Shown here: positions 1 through 8,691 of the stretch, one piece after another
Position numbering within the stretch: the first letter of the stretch is position 1
How the letters are laid out: each line of letters starts with the position of its first letter
Notes under the pieces: generated by a model
Database searches by the model: none
The model's input: the letters and a program-made list of their open reading frames with translations, nothing else
What the model was told of the DNA's origin: nothing
Translations under genes and position numbers: made by a program
NCBI GenBank assembly: GCA_022385805.1
Contig: MU277710.1
Coordinates: forward strand, 247,454 to 272,749
Direction: 5' to 3'
Length of the DNA stretch: 25,296 bases
Origin: Pilatotrama ljubarskyi
Taxonomy: Eukaryota; Basidiomycota; Agaricomycetes; Polyporales; Polyporaceae

Positions 1-1201
1 CCGTCTTCCGGCCTCCGGGATTCCGGTCTTACCCCCGCACGGTTCCTAACAACCCTCCAGGACATGGGCTGCATGCTGTAAGCGACGAGGGTAAGGAGGG
101 GATATGTGGACCGTCGTCTTGGAATCGGTGGGACCGTGAGTCACTCCTGCCGATGCAGGAAGGACCCTGGCGGGCCCCACCCCGGTGAGTTGCGCATGTT
201 CTCTTCCACCATGTGCCGCGGCCGGTATCGGGACAACCTCTCCGAACTCTGCTTGCCTTGCATTGCTGCTCGGATACTGGGCGCGCTGCAGCCTGTTCAG
301 CACTTGTGACTCTTCCAGTTGCGACTCATCTACAGTTGAGAGGCAAAACTTGAGTCCGACTCTTGGAGCTCCAAGTCAGCCTGATCCCGAGCTACAATCT
401 GGTATCTCCTCCGACAACTTGAACGTGCCAGAAGGCAGATACAACGGGCAGAATTGAACAACGTCTTGGCACGACTGCGCAGATACGAAGCTCCGCACCG
501 CCGGTTCTATTAATCAGAGCGGCCATCTGGAAGATGTGAAATATGCGATCAAGCACAAAAGGAGAGGCGTTCAACGAAAGAGGCAAGAAAGACGGGCAGT
601 TTTGCGAAGTTACCCATACGACCAAACAGCCGCAAACAGCGGTCCGGACGAATCCCCGCCTGAACTCTTCCGACGCTCCGTTCCACCACGGCTGTCCGTC
701 GCCCTTCATAGGGATATTCTCGCCACCGCCACCGTGTGTATTAGGTCCGGATATCGCCCGTGCGTGCTGCAAGTTTCTAGCCTATCGTCAGCCTTTACGC
801 CTTCGTATAATGATGTACCGACTCCTTCCGAAGGCTAGAGGACACACCCAGAATTCGTGGCGTCGAGCCTGCGCAACGGAACCTATTCCCCCACCATCGC
901 CTGCGCTGAGCCCTTCATAGATCTGTTGCTTCTCTGATTATAATCTCGCAGAATCGCCCAATGGCAGGTCTTCGGGGCCGCTTGAGATGCATCGTGCCGC
1001 GTCATCTGCCGCTGTCTGAACAAAGCAAGAAGCTTCTGGCGTACCTCGTTGGGCGGCCATCGATACGCCCAATTCGAAGTCAGCCGAGTACAACAATAAT
1101 GAGGCGGGCATGGCGACACAGAAAGGGCAACGCCTTTGTGGAAGCCTGCCCATCAGCCGCACGGGTGGCTTCGGCAGCCGCCGGTGGCTTACCGCCTCGA
1201 A

Positions 1202-1209
1202 GTATAAAA
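1202..1209 (+). promoter_or_regulatory. TATA-like box before an unresolved gene
   Basis: The sequence GTATAAAAAC lies about 50 bp before an ATG at 1257. Between them is a pyrimidine-rich stretch with CATCACCACCAC just before the ATG, as is common at fungal transcription starts. It is the best promoter candidate in the first 3 kb, but no recognisable protein follows, so its use is inferred. Confidence 0.3.
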
Positions 1210-1256
1210 ACCCCCTTCCGCGCTCGTCTCTCCCCAGAGCCATCACCACCACTTTT

Positions 1257-1570
1257 ATGACCTCGGGAAATTATTCGCTCGGGCAGCCGCGCTCGCCCCA
1301 ACGGTGGGCGCGGTCGCGCCTACTCTCGCTCCCCGGGTACGTCGCTTCTTTGACATTCGCTTTCGCTGACCGTCATGGAGTTGTCTCATCTCTATGTATC
1401 AGGGTAGACACTGGGACGCTTGCGGCCTGCGCCTCTGGCCCCGGGCTGTGAGTGCTATCCATCTCGCCACCGCCTTCCATTGCTGACGCCGCCCCCCTCC
1501 AGCGACATGCAACGTGTCCCCTCCGCTTCGGCGACCGGCGGTGGCCGTTTACGGCCACTGAGGATCTGGT
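1257..1570 (+). CDS. Possible 5' part of an unrecognised spliced gene
   Basis: An ATG at 1257 follows a TATA-like box. Two textbook-looking introns come next. The first is 1337-1402 (66 nt): starts GTACGT, has an internal CTGAC branch-like site, ends TATCAG. The second is 1448-1502 (55 nt): starts GTGAGT, has an internal CTGAC, ends CTCCAG. Splicing both keeps the frame open through exons 1257-1336, 1403-1447 and from 1503 to about 1570, where a TAA follows unless another intron starts at the GTAAAG near 1570. The peptide is rich in Pro, Arg, Ser and Gly and resembles no family I know. A different frame of the third exon also stays open to 1706, so even the frame is uncertain. Treat this as a hypothesis. 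Confidence 0.2.
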
Positions 1571-2151
1571 AAAGGTTCTCCAAGTCGGACAGCTCGCGCG
1601 GCGCCGCGCGTTCGTGTTCGCACTTGGCCCTTGGCGCGTTCCCCCTAGAGGCTACCGGATCGTCCGCCGTCCCCCTCGCGGGGTCGGTGGGCAAAGAAGC
1701 GCCTAAATTGGGACCGACGTAACCTTTGGGGAGCCGGCACCATGTTCGCTTGCGAACGTCGGCCTCCTCCATTGGGCGGAAGTTCCGGTCGGTTCGTCCG
1801 ACCACCGCTAGCTGGACCCTCTGGGGAAGGCGGCGTTCAGGCTTCGGCCACCACTTTTCGGCTCGCGCCACCGCGCTCAAGCACACCGAGCTCGCCGACG
1901 GTCGACGCCACGCGCAAGCATTACCAACGCTCAAGCATGATTGATTTTTCATTTATACCCGCCAACACTTTGCATCGGGACAAGCCTGCAACGACGACGA
2001 CTCGGGCAATCATGATTGATAAAAAACATCCACCTTTCAGGAGGGGGCTCCGTGAGTAAACGCCTCATGCCTAGCATGCGATGCGGTCGCACGCCCCTCC
2101 TTCCCGACACTCTATGCCGTCAGGGAGATCAAGACAGAGCACATGAAGAGG

Positions 2152-2179
2152 CTGCAGCTGCGCGTGAGCGCAGCTGCAG
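2152..2179. repeat. Perfect 12-bp inverted repeat with GTGA loop
   Basis: CTGCAGCTGCGC (2152-2163) is followed by GTGA (2164-2167) and its exact reverse complement GCGCAGCTGCAG (2168-2179). As RNA it would form a 12-bp GC-rich hairpin closed by a GUGA loop, which fits the stable GNRA tetraloop class. It lies in the unassigned left flank, so its role is unknown. Confidence 0.8.
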
Positions 2180-2612
2180 GGTATGGTTCCCGGGGATAGT
2201 GCAGGCCTCATCGTGGCCCCCGGGTTTAGTACCTGCCTCGCGGCGGGGAAGCCAACTGCGCTCAGAGGACGGCCCTCGTCCTCTGCACTCTCATCGTCAA
2301 CCCCGCGCTCCTAGCAGGGCGGCGTATTCGCGTCTCACCGCGTGCTCTGGGCCCCACCGAATCACTGAAGCCCATACCCCCCATCGGCCGACGTGCGCAC
2401 CGTCAGTCGCATTGCATCGTTGTCTTGTCTCCGAGCCGACGTTTACCCTCCACTTCGTTTCCGCAGACGCCGTCAGGTCGCTCGACGACCCCCACCAGGC
2501 GCGAAACACGTACGTCGCCTTCTCCCCATTCCCAGTCTGATTGTCGGGTGCTTACTCCTGCCACTCGCACATAGGTAACGTCATTGGTCGTCCACACCCG
2601 CGCGCAGCGACA

Positions 2613-2629
2613 ACCCCATACGATGGGGT
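2613..2629. repeat. 7-bp hairpin with 3-nt loop
   Basis: ACCCCAT, then ACG, then ATGGGGT form a perfect 7-bp inverted repeat. It lies in the putative exon between two intron-like segments (2510-2574 and 2726-2783). No function is evident; a chance origin is possible. Confidence 0.5.
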
Positions 2630-2725
2630 AGCGCAACGGTCCACGCGGTGCCCACGCCGCCTGGTGATAGTCCTACACGGGCTCGGCGGTGTGCGCGCCG
2701 CACTGTAGGAGTTAACGTGGACGAC

Positions 2726-3047
2726 GTACGTGTCTATCGCTCTCCCCTGCTCCGCACTGGGCTGACCCGCTCCGGTTCCCTAGCGATGACCGTTCTCGAC
2801 CTCTTCCGCATCTCTTCGACTGGACTCGACCTGAACCCTGAAGGTACGTCCTACCGTTTACCGCTCGACGACAGACACCTTGTGCAGGGTTCGACGGCGT
2901 GTGCCTCAAGTCTTATGGGCGACTACTGGCAGCATTGTTCTCGCTGGGCGTGTACTGGTTTCGTCTGGGTGGCGTGCATCAAGCTGGTGAGCTTACCTGG
3001 TTCGCGCTCTCTGCCACGGTGCTACGCGTTTCAGTGATCCATTAGTT
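2726..3047 (+). other. Intron-like signals and possible 3' exons of an unknown gene
   Basis: Position 2726-2783 looks like a good fungal intron (58 nt): starts GTACGT, has CTGAC 18 nt before the 3' end, ends CCCTAG. An ATG at 2786 follows directly. A 44-nt segment at 2844-2887 (GTACGT to TGCAG) may be a second intron. Splicing it links the frame to a stretch rich in Leu, Phe, Tyr and Gly that ends at a TAG near 3045. An earlier segment, 2510-2574 (GTACGT, CTTAC, CATAG), has the same form. Frames upstream do not join cleanly, so I give no CDS. The product is unrecognised. Confidence 0.2.
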
Positions 3048-3735
3048 CTTCTAGCTCCGCCCGGGCTCTCATGTACAGTGAACATGGTTCTGAGGTTAAT
3101 ATATACGTATCTGTTGGCTACCACTTCCTCGTTCTTGAAGTCAGTCAATAGACTGAAAACGTGATTTGCTCCTCCTCGTCCTAACTGATCCCACATGTTC
3201 TCAAACGTCAAGTCGCGGAACGCCACCGTGATCGATGAGCTCTTGCTCGCTTCATCACTACCGTGACTGCCAGGAGCACCCATGAAGGCGCTTCCGAGAG
3301 CGCACATACGCGAGGGATGGGTGCAGTTGGTCGATTGCATCCTTTTGCCGACGATTCCCGCTATGTCGACGTCGGCAATACGAGGTCGACGTCGAACTTA
3401 GTACTCCGCATTTCGATCGCCAGAGACTCTGACAGGTGTGAGTATGCTCCCTACCCCCGGCGCACCGCTGACTTGACACTGCGGATGCACAAGGAACAAA
3501 CGCAAGGTGAACGTGCTGTCGCAGGCAGGACAGCCGCGGGCGACACGAGGGGGGCTCCCGCCCCCGCCCCCATTCAGTGCGCATACACCGCCGAGATGTA
3601 TTGCCTGAATACCGCCATAGAGACAGTCTCCCGAGCCCGGAGGGTCATCATTCTGGGCGTGTGCGTTGCGGTGGCTAGACTCGTGTGATGGTACTAGTAC
3701 ATACGTGCGCATCCCGGTGTATGCTCTCATCCGGC

Positions 3736-4582
3736 TCATTCGGCCTTCTTCACGAACCGACCGACGCGGTGCCAGAACAAGTGTTCCTCTTCCTCCCCCT
3801 CCTTCCCCCAGACCTTGCTCTCCGTCCATATGTCCATCTTTTCGACCCATATGTGTGTCGGACGATCGAGACGGCACCCGTCGAACGCCCGCGCCCACAA
3901 CGGCGTCCAGAATCGCTGCCACCACGCGACGTCCGGTCTGTGGCTCAGAACGTGCTCGTAAAAGAGCAGCGTTCCCCCTGGCTTGAGAACATCGTGCACG
4001 AGCGCGCTGAGGGTGCGTTCGGGCTCGGGGATCGAGCAGATGGTGAGGATGGAGATGAGGGTGTCGACGGAGTGAGGTCCGCCGAGCGCGGAGTTGATGA
4101 GCGCGATGTCTTCTGCGCCGTACGGCAGCAGCAGCAGCGTCCCGGCCTCCTCTGTGAAGCCCTTGGTGGCGGCGAGGGTGCGGATCTCGTCGTGCATGAG
4201 CTGATTCGGCTCGAGCGCCACGTATTTCGTGACCTTTGACGGGTCGAGGTAGTACAACGTGTGTCCATGACCTGGATGAGAGATTCATCAGCCTAGGTCT
4301 CTCGTGCATCCACGAAGAGACCAATCCATTTCTACCTGCGCCGAGGTCGAGAACCACGCCGTACGCGTTCGCTGGGATCAATGTTTGCTTGACAGGCCGA
4401 CCGCCTTCGTCGACACCGTTCCCGAACAGCTTCCACACATGCGCCATGAAAATGCGCGATATTTCGCGCGGGTGCCAGAGCAGCGACGGGGACGTCCAGA
4501 GCGCGGACAGCGTGGGCATGAACGCCGTGCCGATCGCGAGCCGCAGGTCTGTGAGCAGACTGAACGCTGCTGAGAGCTTCAT
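3736..4582 (-). CDS. Membrane-anchored class I SAM-dependent methyltransferase (METTL7-like)
   Basis: The predicted protein has 260 aa in two exons: 4582-4336 and 4271-3736. A 64-nt intron (4335-4272, GTAGAA to ATCCAG) interrupts the SAM-binding glycine loop. Splicing rebuilds motif I as LDLGAGHG (residues 78-85). The acidic residue of motif II follows in ALEPN (Glu103), and LKPGGTLLFYEH is the usual post-motif strand. The first ~45 residues are hydrophobic, like the membrane anchor of METTL7/TMT1 proteins, and the extreme C-terminus KKAE fits the KKXX ER-retrieval form. This suggests an ER or lipid-droplet methyltransferase acting on a small lipophilic or thiol substrate. The substrate is not visible from sequence. 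It lies 461 bp downstream of AUR1 on the same strand. Family assignment is firm; the METTL7-like placement is moderate. Confidence 0.82.
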
Positions 4583-5043
4583 GGCTGAGGAGCCCCAATG
4601 GAATTAGGAGGAAGTGGACGTCCGTAAGCAACCTGCAATCCGTCGGACTCGTCTTGATTCTCTCGTTCTTACGGAGTGTGACCGTGTGCACGGCACCTGT
4701 GACCACACGAGCACAACCTGACTCACTGAGCAACGCCCGCCCATTCGCCAGCGACATCGGACAGACACAAAGACATTTAACGAAAGAGAGGCTTCGGAAT
4801 ACGATGCGGTGCAGTATATCCCTCGAATCACTTGATGGGCGGGTGAGAGACACTACCGTGCAAACCTCCACAGAAAGAAGTACTACCACTTCTGCTCTAG
4901 ATCTGTCATTGTTCCAAACCCCGACCATAGATACATGACGAGGGACCCTCAGAGTTGAACTAGATATGTATATGTATTACCAGGACCAAAGGAATGTACA
5001 GCTGTGCTCGCACCAGCCACTCGTAGATGACGGGAAACTCCCG
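4583..5043. other. Intergenic spacer between AUR1 and the methyltransferase
   Basis: This 461-bp gap lies between the AUR1 stop and the methyltransferase start, both on the minus strand. It should hold the AUR1 3' UTR and the methyltransferase promoter. I see no further gene and no clear TATA box. Confidence 0.6.
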
Positions 5044-6447
5044 TCATGAACCCCGCGGGCCTTTGCCCTCCTCGAACGCCTGCGCTCTCGTCGGTGTCGG
5101 CGGGAACGCAAACGAGCTCCCGATGGGGCTCCATCCCTCCTCGCCTCTTTCCTCCGAGCGGATAAGGCTCGCGATGCTCGCCGTATGCCGATGGCTCTTC
5201 TTCGCCGGGTCCGCGCGCCCGCCGCCCGACTTGATCAGGGGCACGGCAGAGGACGGCTGCTCGGGCACGACTGGCGAGCGGAATGTGATGTCCATCTCTT
5301 CCCCGTCGGACTCGCGGTCCGAGAGCTCCTCGAGGTCGTATGCCTCCGCGTCCCGCATGATTGCGCCGTTCGCGCGCGAGCTGCCTCTCCGCCCCCGCGG
5401 CTCCTCGAGGTCGTATACATCGTACTTGCTCCGGTAGGATGCAGCGGTGAGGCCTCCCGGCGGGGCGGTAGCGGCGGCGCCCTTGAGCTCCTCAGGCATG
5501 AGGAGGTAGAAGAAGGCGACGGCGAGGCAGGAGCCGCCGACGACATCGACGAGGTAGTGGTGTGTGAGGTACATCGTAGCCCAGTACAGCACCGCTGCGT
5601 AGCCGAAGACCCACTTGGTCGTCTGCGGGAAGAGATGGGAGATGAAGAGCGCCTCCATCGTCGCGGACGCCGCATGGAGGGAGGGGAACGCGCCGAAAAC
5701 GAGGGGAGAGTTGGAGAAGGCCGTGGTGTAGGTGCTGGAGTGGAGGAGCTTGTCGATCCGTGCAAGACCGCCAGGCGAGCCGCGGATAGTGTAGTCCGCA
5801 GGCGTGAGGCCGTAGATGAGTTCGTACCAAGGTGCCGCACAGGGGAAGATGATTTGGATCAGGACGCCCGTCAGATTCATGTACCCGAATGCGCTGGCCC
5901 AGAAGTGGAGCGCCTCCTTAGGCCGGAAGAGCCAGATGAACGCGGCGACGATGAACGGAATGACATAGTGGCCAACACCGTACGGCACCCACGCGAGGAT
6001 GTCCAGGATGGGATGCGTGAAGCGTGTTAGAATGTCCGAGACGTTGGCACCGTACAAGACTGACTCCAGCGTTGGCAGTAGCACGACGGAGGGTGTCGGG
6101 CGGTATTCCTTCGGGATGAATTTTGACGAGTAGAAGCTGAGAAGGTAGAGGAAGATGGGGCCTGCGGGGACGAAGAACTGGGACGTGAAGGGTATGAGGA
6201 GCGCGATGGCGTAGAGTATGGGTATCAGGAGCTTGAGCGGGAAACCGGGGACCTGCATGATGGTGATCCAGAATGTGGCGAGGACAATGTGAAAGATGTA
6301 GATGGCGTCCGAGGGCGTCCATTTGTGTTGTCGGAGGCGGTTCAGGGTATCACTGGGCGAGAGAGACTTATCTAACCGTCCCACTGCCGCCACGAACGCG
6401 GCTCCGACCCGCCTCAGCGGCTGCACGACTGCCATCCGGACGTTCAT
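5044..6447 (-). CDS. AUR1: Inositol phosphorylceramide synthase, catalytic subunit
   Basis: The predicted protein has 467 aa in one uninterrupted coding exon. It transfers phosphoinositol from phosphatidylinositol to (phyto)ceramide, giving IPC and diacylglycerol in the Golgi, and is the aureobasidin A target. About six to eight hydrophobic segments are visible. The PAP2-type active-site blocks are GAFPSLHAAS (residues 252-261, His258) and THHYLVDVVGG (His297, Asp301). These match the yeast Aur1 triad His255/His294/Asp298 with a constant +3 offset. The C-terminal ~140 residues are polar and acidic, likely cytosolic. I start at 6447, although the frame is open to 6627. A likely 5' UTR intron (6527-6458, GTGAGT to GGCAG) removes the upstream part, and the spliced leader then carries an in-frame TAG before this ATG. 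A second Met at 6435 is possible. It is divergent from the tafazzin gene. Confidence 0.95.
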   Translation of the reverse strand: MNVRMAVVQPLRRVGAAFVAAVGRLDKSLSPSDTLNRLRQHKWTPSDAIYIFHIVLATFWITIMQVPGFPLKLLIPILYAIALLIPFTSQFFVPAGPIFLYLLSFYSSKFIPKEYRPTPSVVLLPTLESVLYGANVSDILTRFTHPILDILAWVPYGVGHYVIPFIVAAFIWLFRPKEALHFWASAFGYMNLTGVLIQIIFPCAAPWYELIYGLTPADYTIRGSPGGLARIDKLLHSSTYTTAFSNSPLVFGAFPSLHAASATMEALFISHLFPQTTKWVFGYAAVLYWATMYLTHHYLVDVVGGSCLAVAFFYLLMPEELKGAAATAPPGGLTAASYRSKYDVYDLEEPRGRRGSSRANGAIMRDAEAYDLEELSDRESDGEEMDITFRSPVVPEQPSSAVPLIKSGGGRADPAKKSHRHTASIASLIRSEERGEEGWSPIGSSFAFPPTPTRAQAFEEGKGPRGS

Positions 6448-6965
6448 GCCAGGGGTACTGCCAGTCACGATGCTTAGAACGCTTGCATTGGGGAAAGGAC
6501 AACCATAGGGATAGACTCCTGACTCACCTATGCCAAGAAATACGCTATGTCTTCGACGCTCAACCAATCTTCCCCCGTCCAGGTCGTTCGGAACTAGCAG
6601 GTCTTCTCGGGACACTGCACAGTGCATGGGTCAACGACCAGTAACTTCACAAGAGAGCTCAAGTGTGCCTACATGTCCACAAGGGTCGTCCCAGTCGTCG
6701 AAACCGTGCGCGGAAGCCGTTCAGAGCGAGAACGTCGCGAGGGCTCCGTGAGGGGTCGTGGTGGATCGAGGCAGAAACTGCGGGCGCCTGGTCGGGCCCG
6801 ACGCGCACGCGCCCGGAGCGCACGCGTCGGACGGAGACAAGATTCCTCTCAACGTCGAACCACCTCCTCGCGGCTTGTCCACTTCTTCGTTAAAATTGTC
6901 AGGCTCTAGCTGTTGTACATCTGGTCTGGGCACTCAGGGACTTATCGTCGTCCAGTAACACCCCC
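6448..6965. promoter_or_regulatory. Divergent promoter region between AUR1 and TAZ1
   Basis: About 518 bp separate the start codons of AUR1 (minus) and the tafazzin gene (plus). Apart from the AUR1 leader and its intron I see no gene. No clear TATA box stands out on either side, as is usual for constitutive fungal genes. Shared regulation is possible but not shown. Confidence 0.45.
6458..6527 (-). other. Probable 5' UTR intron of AUR1
   Basis: Reading the minus strand, GTGAGT starts at 6527, a CTAAG branch-like site follows, and GGCAG ends the segment at 6458 (70 nt). The 3' splice site lies 10 nt before the chosen AUR1 start. Removing it puts an in-frame TAG upstream of the ATG, so the exon before it is non-coding. 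It is inferred from signals alone. Confidence 0.55.
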
Positions 6966-8285
6966 ATGCCGGGGCTTCTCTCGAAGATCACCGTCAGCAT
7001 CGTCGGTCTGGGCAGCAAAGCGCTCATGAACGTCGGCTTTTGCTCTTCGGTCACCGTCAATGGACTGGAAAACTTGCTCGATGCCCTGAAGAGCGAGGAG
7101 CGCAATAGAGGACGTGGGATTGTCACCAGTCAGTACACGAGAGCGCGCGCCGCCTTGAAGCTGCCGTTCTAAAGGCTAACCTTCTGCCTAGTGTCAAATC
7201 ATATATCTACGTGAGTACTGTCGTTCGTCCGATGCGTTACGAGGAGCATCATTGCGAGCCATCACTCAGACTAGATGACCCTGTGGCATGGGGAGTCCTC
7301 CCAGCTCCCTTTTACCGCGACTCCCGGATGACGAGGTGGACCTTGGGCGCCTCCGACATCATGTTCACGAACCCGTACGTATATATGCGTTGGATGTGCA
7401 GAGGACATATCATCATAACATAATGCCCAACTTTGTGCTCGCCAGATAGTGTCTTCTCCGCCTTTTTCCGCTACGGCCAGGTCATCGAGACATTCCGCGG
7501 CAAAGGCATCTTCCAGCCCGCTATTGACACCGCCATAGAGAAGCTGAATCATGGAGAGTGGGTACGTGTCAAGGGGGAGCCCTTTGAACGGAAGCTGCGG
7601 ACTTACGCAGATGAACGATAGATACATCTGTTTGGCGAAGGCAAAGTCAACCAGACATCCAGCGATCCCAATCACCCAGACGCAGCACGGCTCTTGAGAT
7701 TCAAGTGGGGCATGTGAGTGTCCTACCCCCTTCCCGCGGAATGGCCGTGCTCATTTCATCGCACAGTGGCAGGATCATGATGGAGGCGCAAAAGCCCCCG
7801 GTGATCATCCCGATGTGGCTAACCGGTGCGTACGATAGCAGGTTGTCTTTCACAGGATCATGACGCTTCATCCATTAGGATTCGACAAGCTTATGCCGGA
7901 GGGCCGCCCGTTCCCATACAACTACCTCCCAAAGCCCGGGGCAGAGCTCAGCATCACTGTCGGCGAGCCTGTACCCGCAAAAGACATCCAAGACGCACTG
8001 GCGTCGCTCGTACGGGAGAAGCGACTGCCGGAGGCTCCCTGCAGCCCAAACGGCGGCCTTGCAGATCCATCGAGACCTGAAGAGGAACAGCGTAGCGGCG
8101 CTCTCGCGGGCGAAGGCTGGCTAGGGGGCCCTGTCTCGCATGCATTGGAGCAGACAGCAGGACAGCGGAGTGCTGGAGGCCCGGAGACGTCGAAGGAGAT
8201 CGCGAGAGTGAGGAGTGCAGTAACCGCGGTCATCCAGCGGGAAGTGGAGGCGTTGGGCCGACGCGTGCTCGGGAAGCAAGAGTGA
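6966..8285 (+). CDS. TAZ1: Tafazzin-family phospholipid-lysophospholipid transacylase
   Basis: The predicted protein has 318 aa in seven exons: 6966-7128, 7192-7210, 7270-7374, 7450-7561, 7622-7713, 7767-7825 and 7879-8285. Tafazzins remodel cardiolipin acyl chains at mitochondrial membranes. Splicing rebuilds the acyltransferase HX4D motif as SNHISTLDDP (His58, Asp63), with the conserved tafazzin block WTLGASDIMF after it. Next come GQVIETFRGKGIFQPAID, the motif III region LFGEGKVNQ, and PVIIPMWLTGFDKLMPEGRP. The catalytic His lies on a 19-nt exon (7192-7210). The intron 3 acceptor must be ATAG at 7449, because the nearer CCAG gives an in-frame stop. Exon 7 adds a long low-conservation tail. 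The short N-terminus fits the family, though an extra upstream exon cannot be excluded. All introns are 53-75 nt. Confidence 0.93.
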
Positions 8286-8588
8286 GCGACTTCCCAGTTG
8301 TTGCGGCTTCTGTCATGTTTAGAGGTTGTTAGTCATGTAGCGTACCCTGGGGCGTAATGTACCTAGTACTCTGTAGAACGTTTGGTCGATGTCAAAGGAT
8401 GGGACTACCGCTGTGCGTCCGCCATCCTCCTTCAGGCGGCCTGGCGTGCATCCTTGTACAGCCTACGGAACACCCGAGGGCCAATTTGCTCGCTCCCCCC
8501 TCATCTCCTACCAGTCGTGAGCTGCCTTGTGATGATACAGCTCGGAGAAGTCACGGCCGACTCGGATGCACAGGGAGGACAAAAAGTA
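8286..8588. other. Spacer after TAZ1
   Basis: About 300 bp between the tafazzin stop and the 3' end of tRNA-Met. It holds the tafazzin 3' UTR and the tRNA terminator. I see no gene. Confidence 0.5.
8581..8585 (-). terminator. Pol III T-run terminator of tRNA-Met
   Basis: AAAAA on the + strand reads TTTTT on the minus strand, three bases after the discriminator base of tRNA-Met. It fits a standard RNA polymerase III stop. Confidence 0.8.
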
Positions 8589-8691
8589 TGCTCGGAGTGA
8601 GGATCGAACTCACGACCTCAGGATTGCCCACCGTGCGGCGGTCATACGTTACGTATGAGACCTGCGCTCTAACCAACTGAGCCATCCAAGC
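8589..8691 (-). tRNA. tRNA-Met (CAT), elongator type, with 29-nt intron
   Basis: The minus strand folds into a full cloverleaf. The acceptor stem pairs GCTTGGA with TCCGAGC, followed by discriminator A. The D arm is GCTC/GAGC, and the T arm is GTGAG-TTCGATC-CTCAC. The anticodon stem is CAGGT/TCCTG; its single T-T mismatch is also found in known elongator tRNA-Met. The loop CTCATA gives anticodon CAT. A 29-nt intron follows base 37, the canonical site. The anticodon side CATAC is complementary to GTATG in the intron, giving a short helix. The TTC T-loop and G-C first pair argue against the initiator tRNA. Confidence 0.93.

Larger units (their letters stand above)
1..3735. other. 3.7 kb left flank with no recognised gene
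   Basis: I recognise no protein family here on either strand. Open frames are short and compositionally plain for GC-rich DNA. Supportable features are listed separately: a TATA-like site with two candidate introns after it (about 1202-1502), more intron-like segments at 2510-2574 and 2726-2783, two perfect hairpins (2152-2179 and 2613-2629), and a short Arg/Gln/Leu-rich coiled-coil-like frame at 392-513. Together these suggest one or more spliced, fast-evolving genes or decayed fragments on the + strand. I cannot assemble a continuous model. From 3050 to 3735 I see nothing. Confidence 0.5.

Noticed and set aside
2648..3037. A 129-aa open frame on the + strand
   Set aside because: It runs through two intron-like segments (2726-2783 and 2844-2887) and has no recognisable domain; splicing gives a different frame, so I do not call it as a gene.
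3398..4582. A 394-aa open frame on the minus strand
   Set aside because: It starts at the methyltransferase ATG but reads through the 64-nt intron into the wrong frame, giving low-complexity Arg/His-rich sequence. Splicing restores the SAM-binding motif instead.
5185..6030. A 281-aa open frame on the + strand
   Set aside because: It lies antisense to AUR1, whose frame has clear active-site motifs. The product is rich in Arg, Glu and Gly with no domain, as expected for a GC-rich shadow.
7375..7445. Acceptor CCAG at 7445 for tafazzin intron 3
   Set aside because: It brings in a TAG stop directly. Using ATAG at 7449 gives NPVFSAFFRYGQ, the family sequence.
8589..8691. Initiator tRNA-Met
   Set aside because: Eukaryotic initiators have an A-U first pair and an A-rich T loop; this gene has G-C and TTCGATC, as in elongator tRNA-Met.
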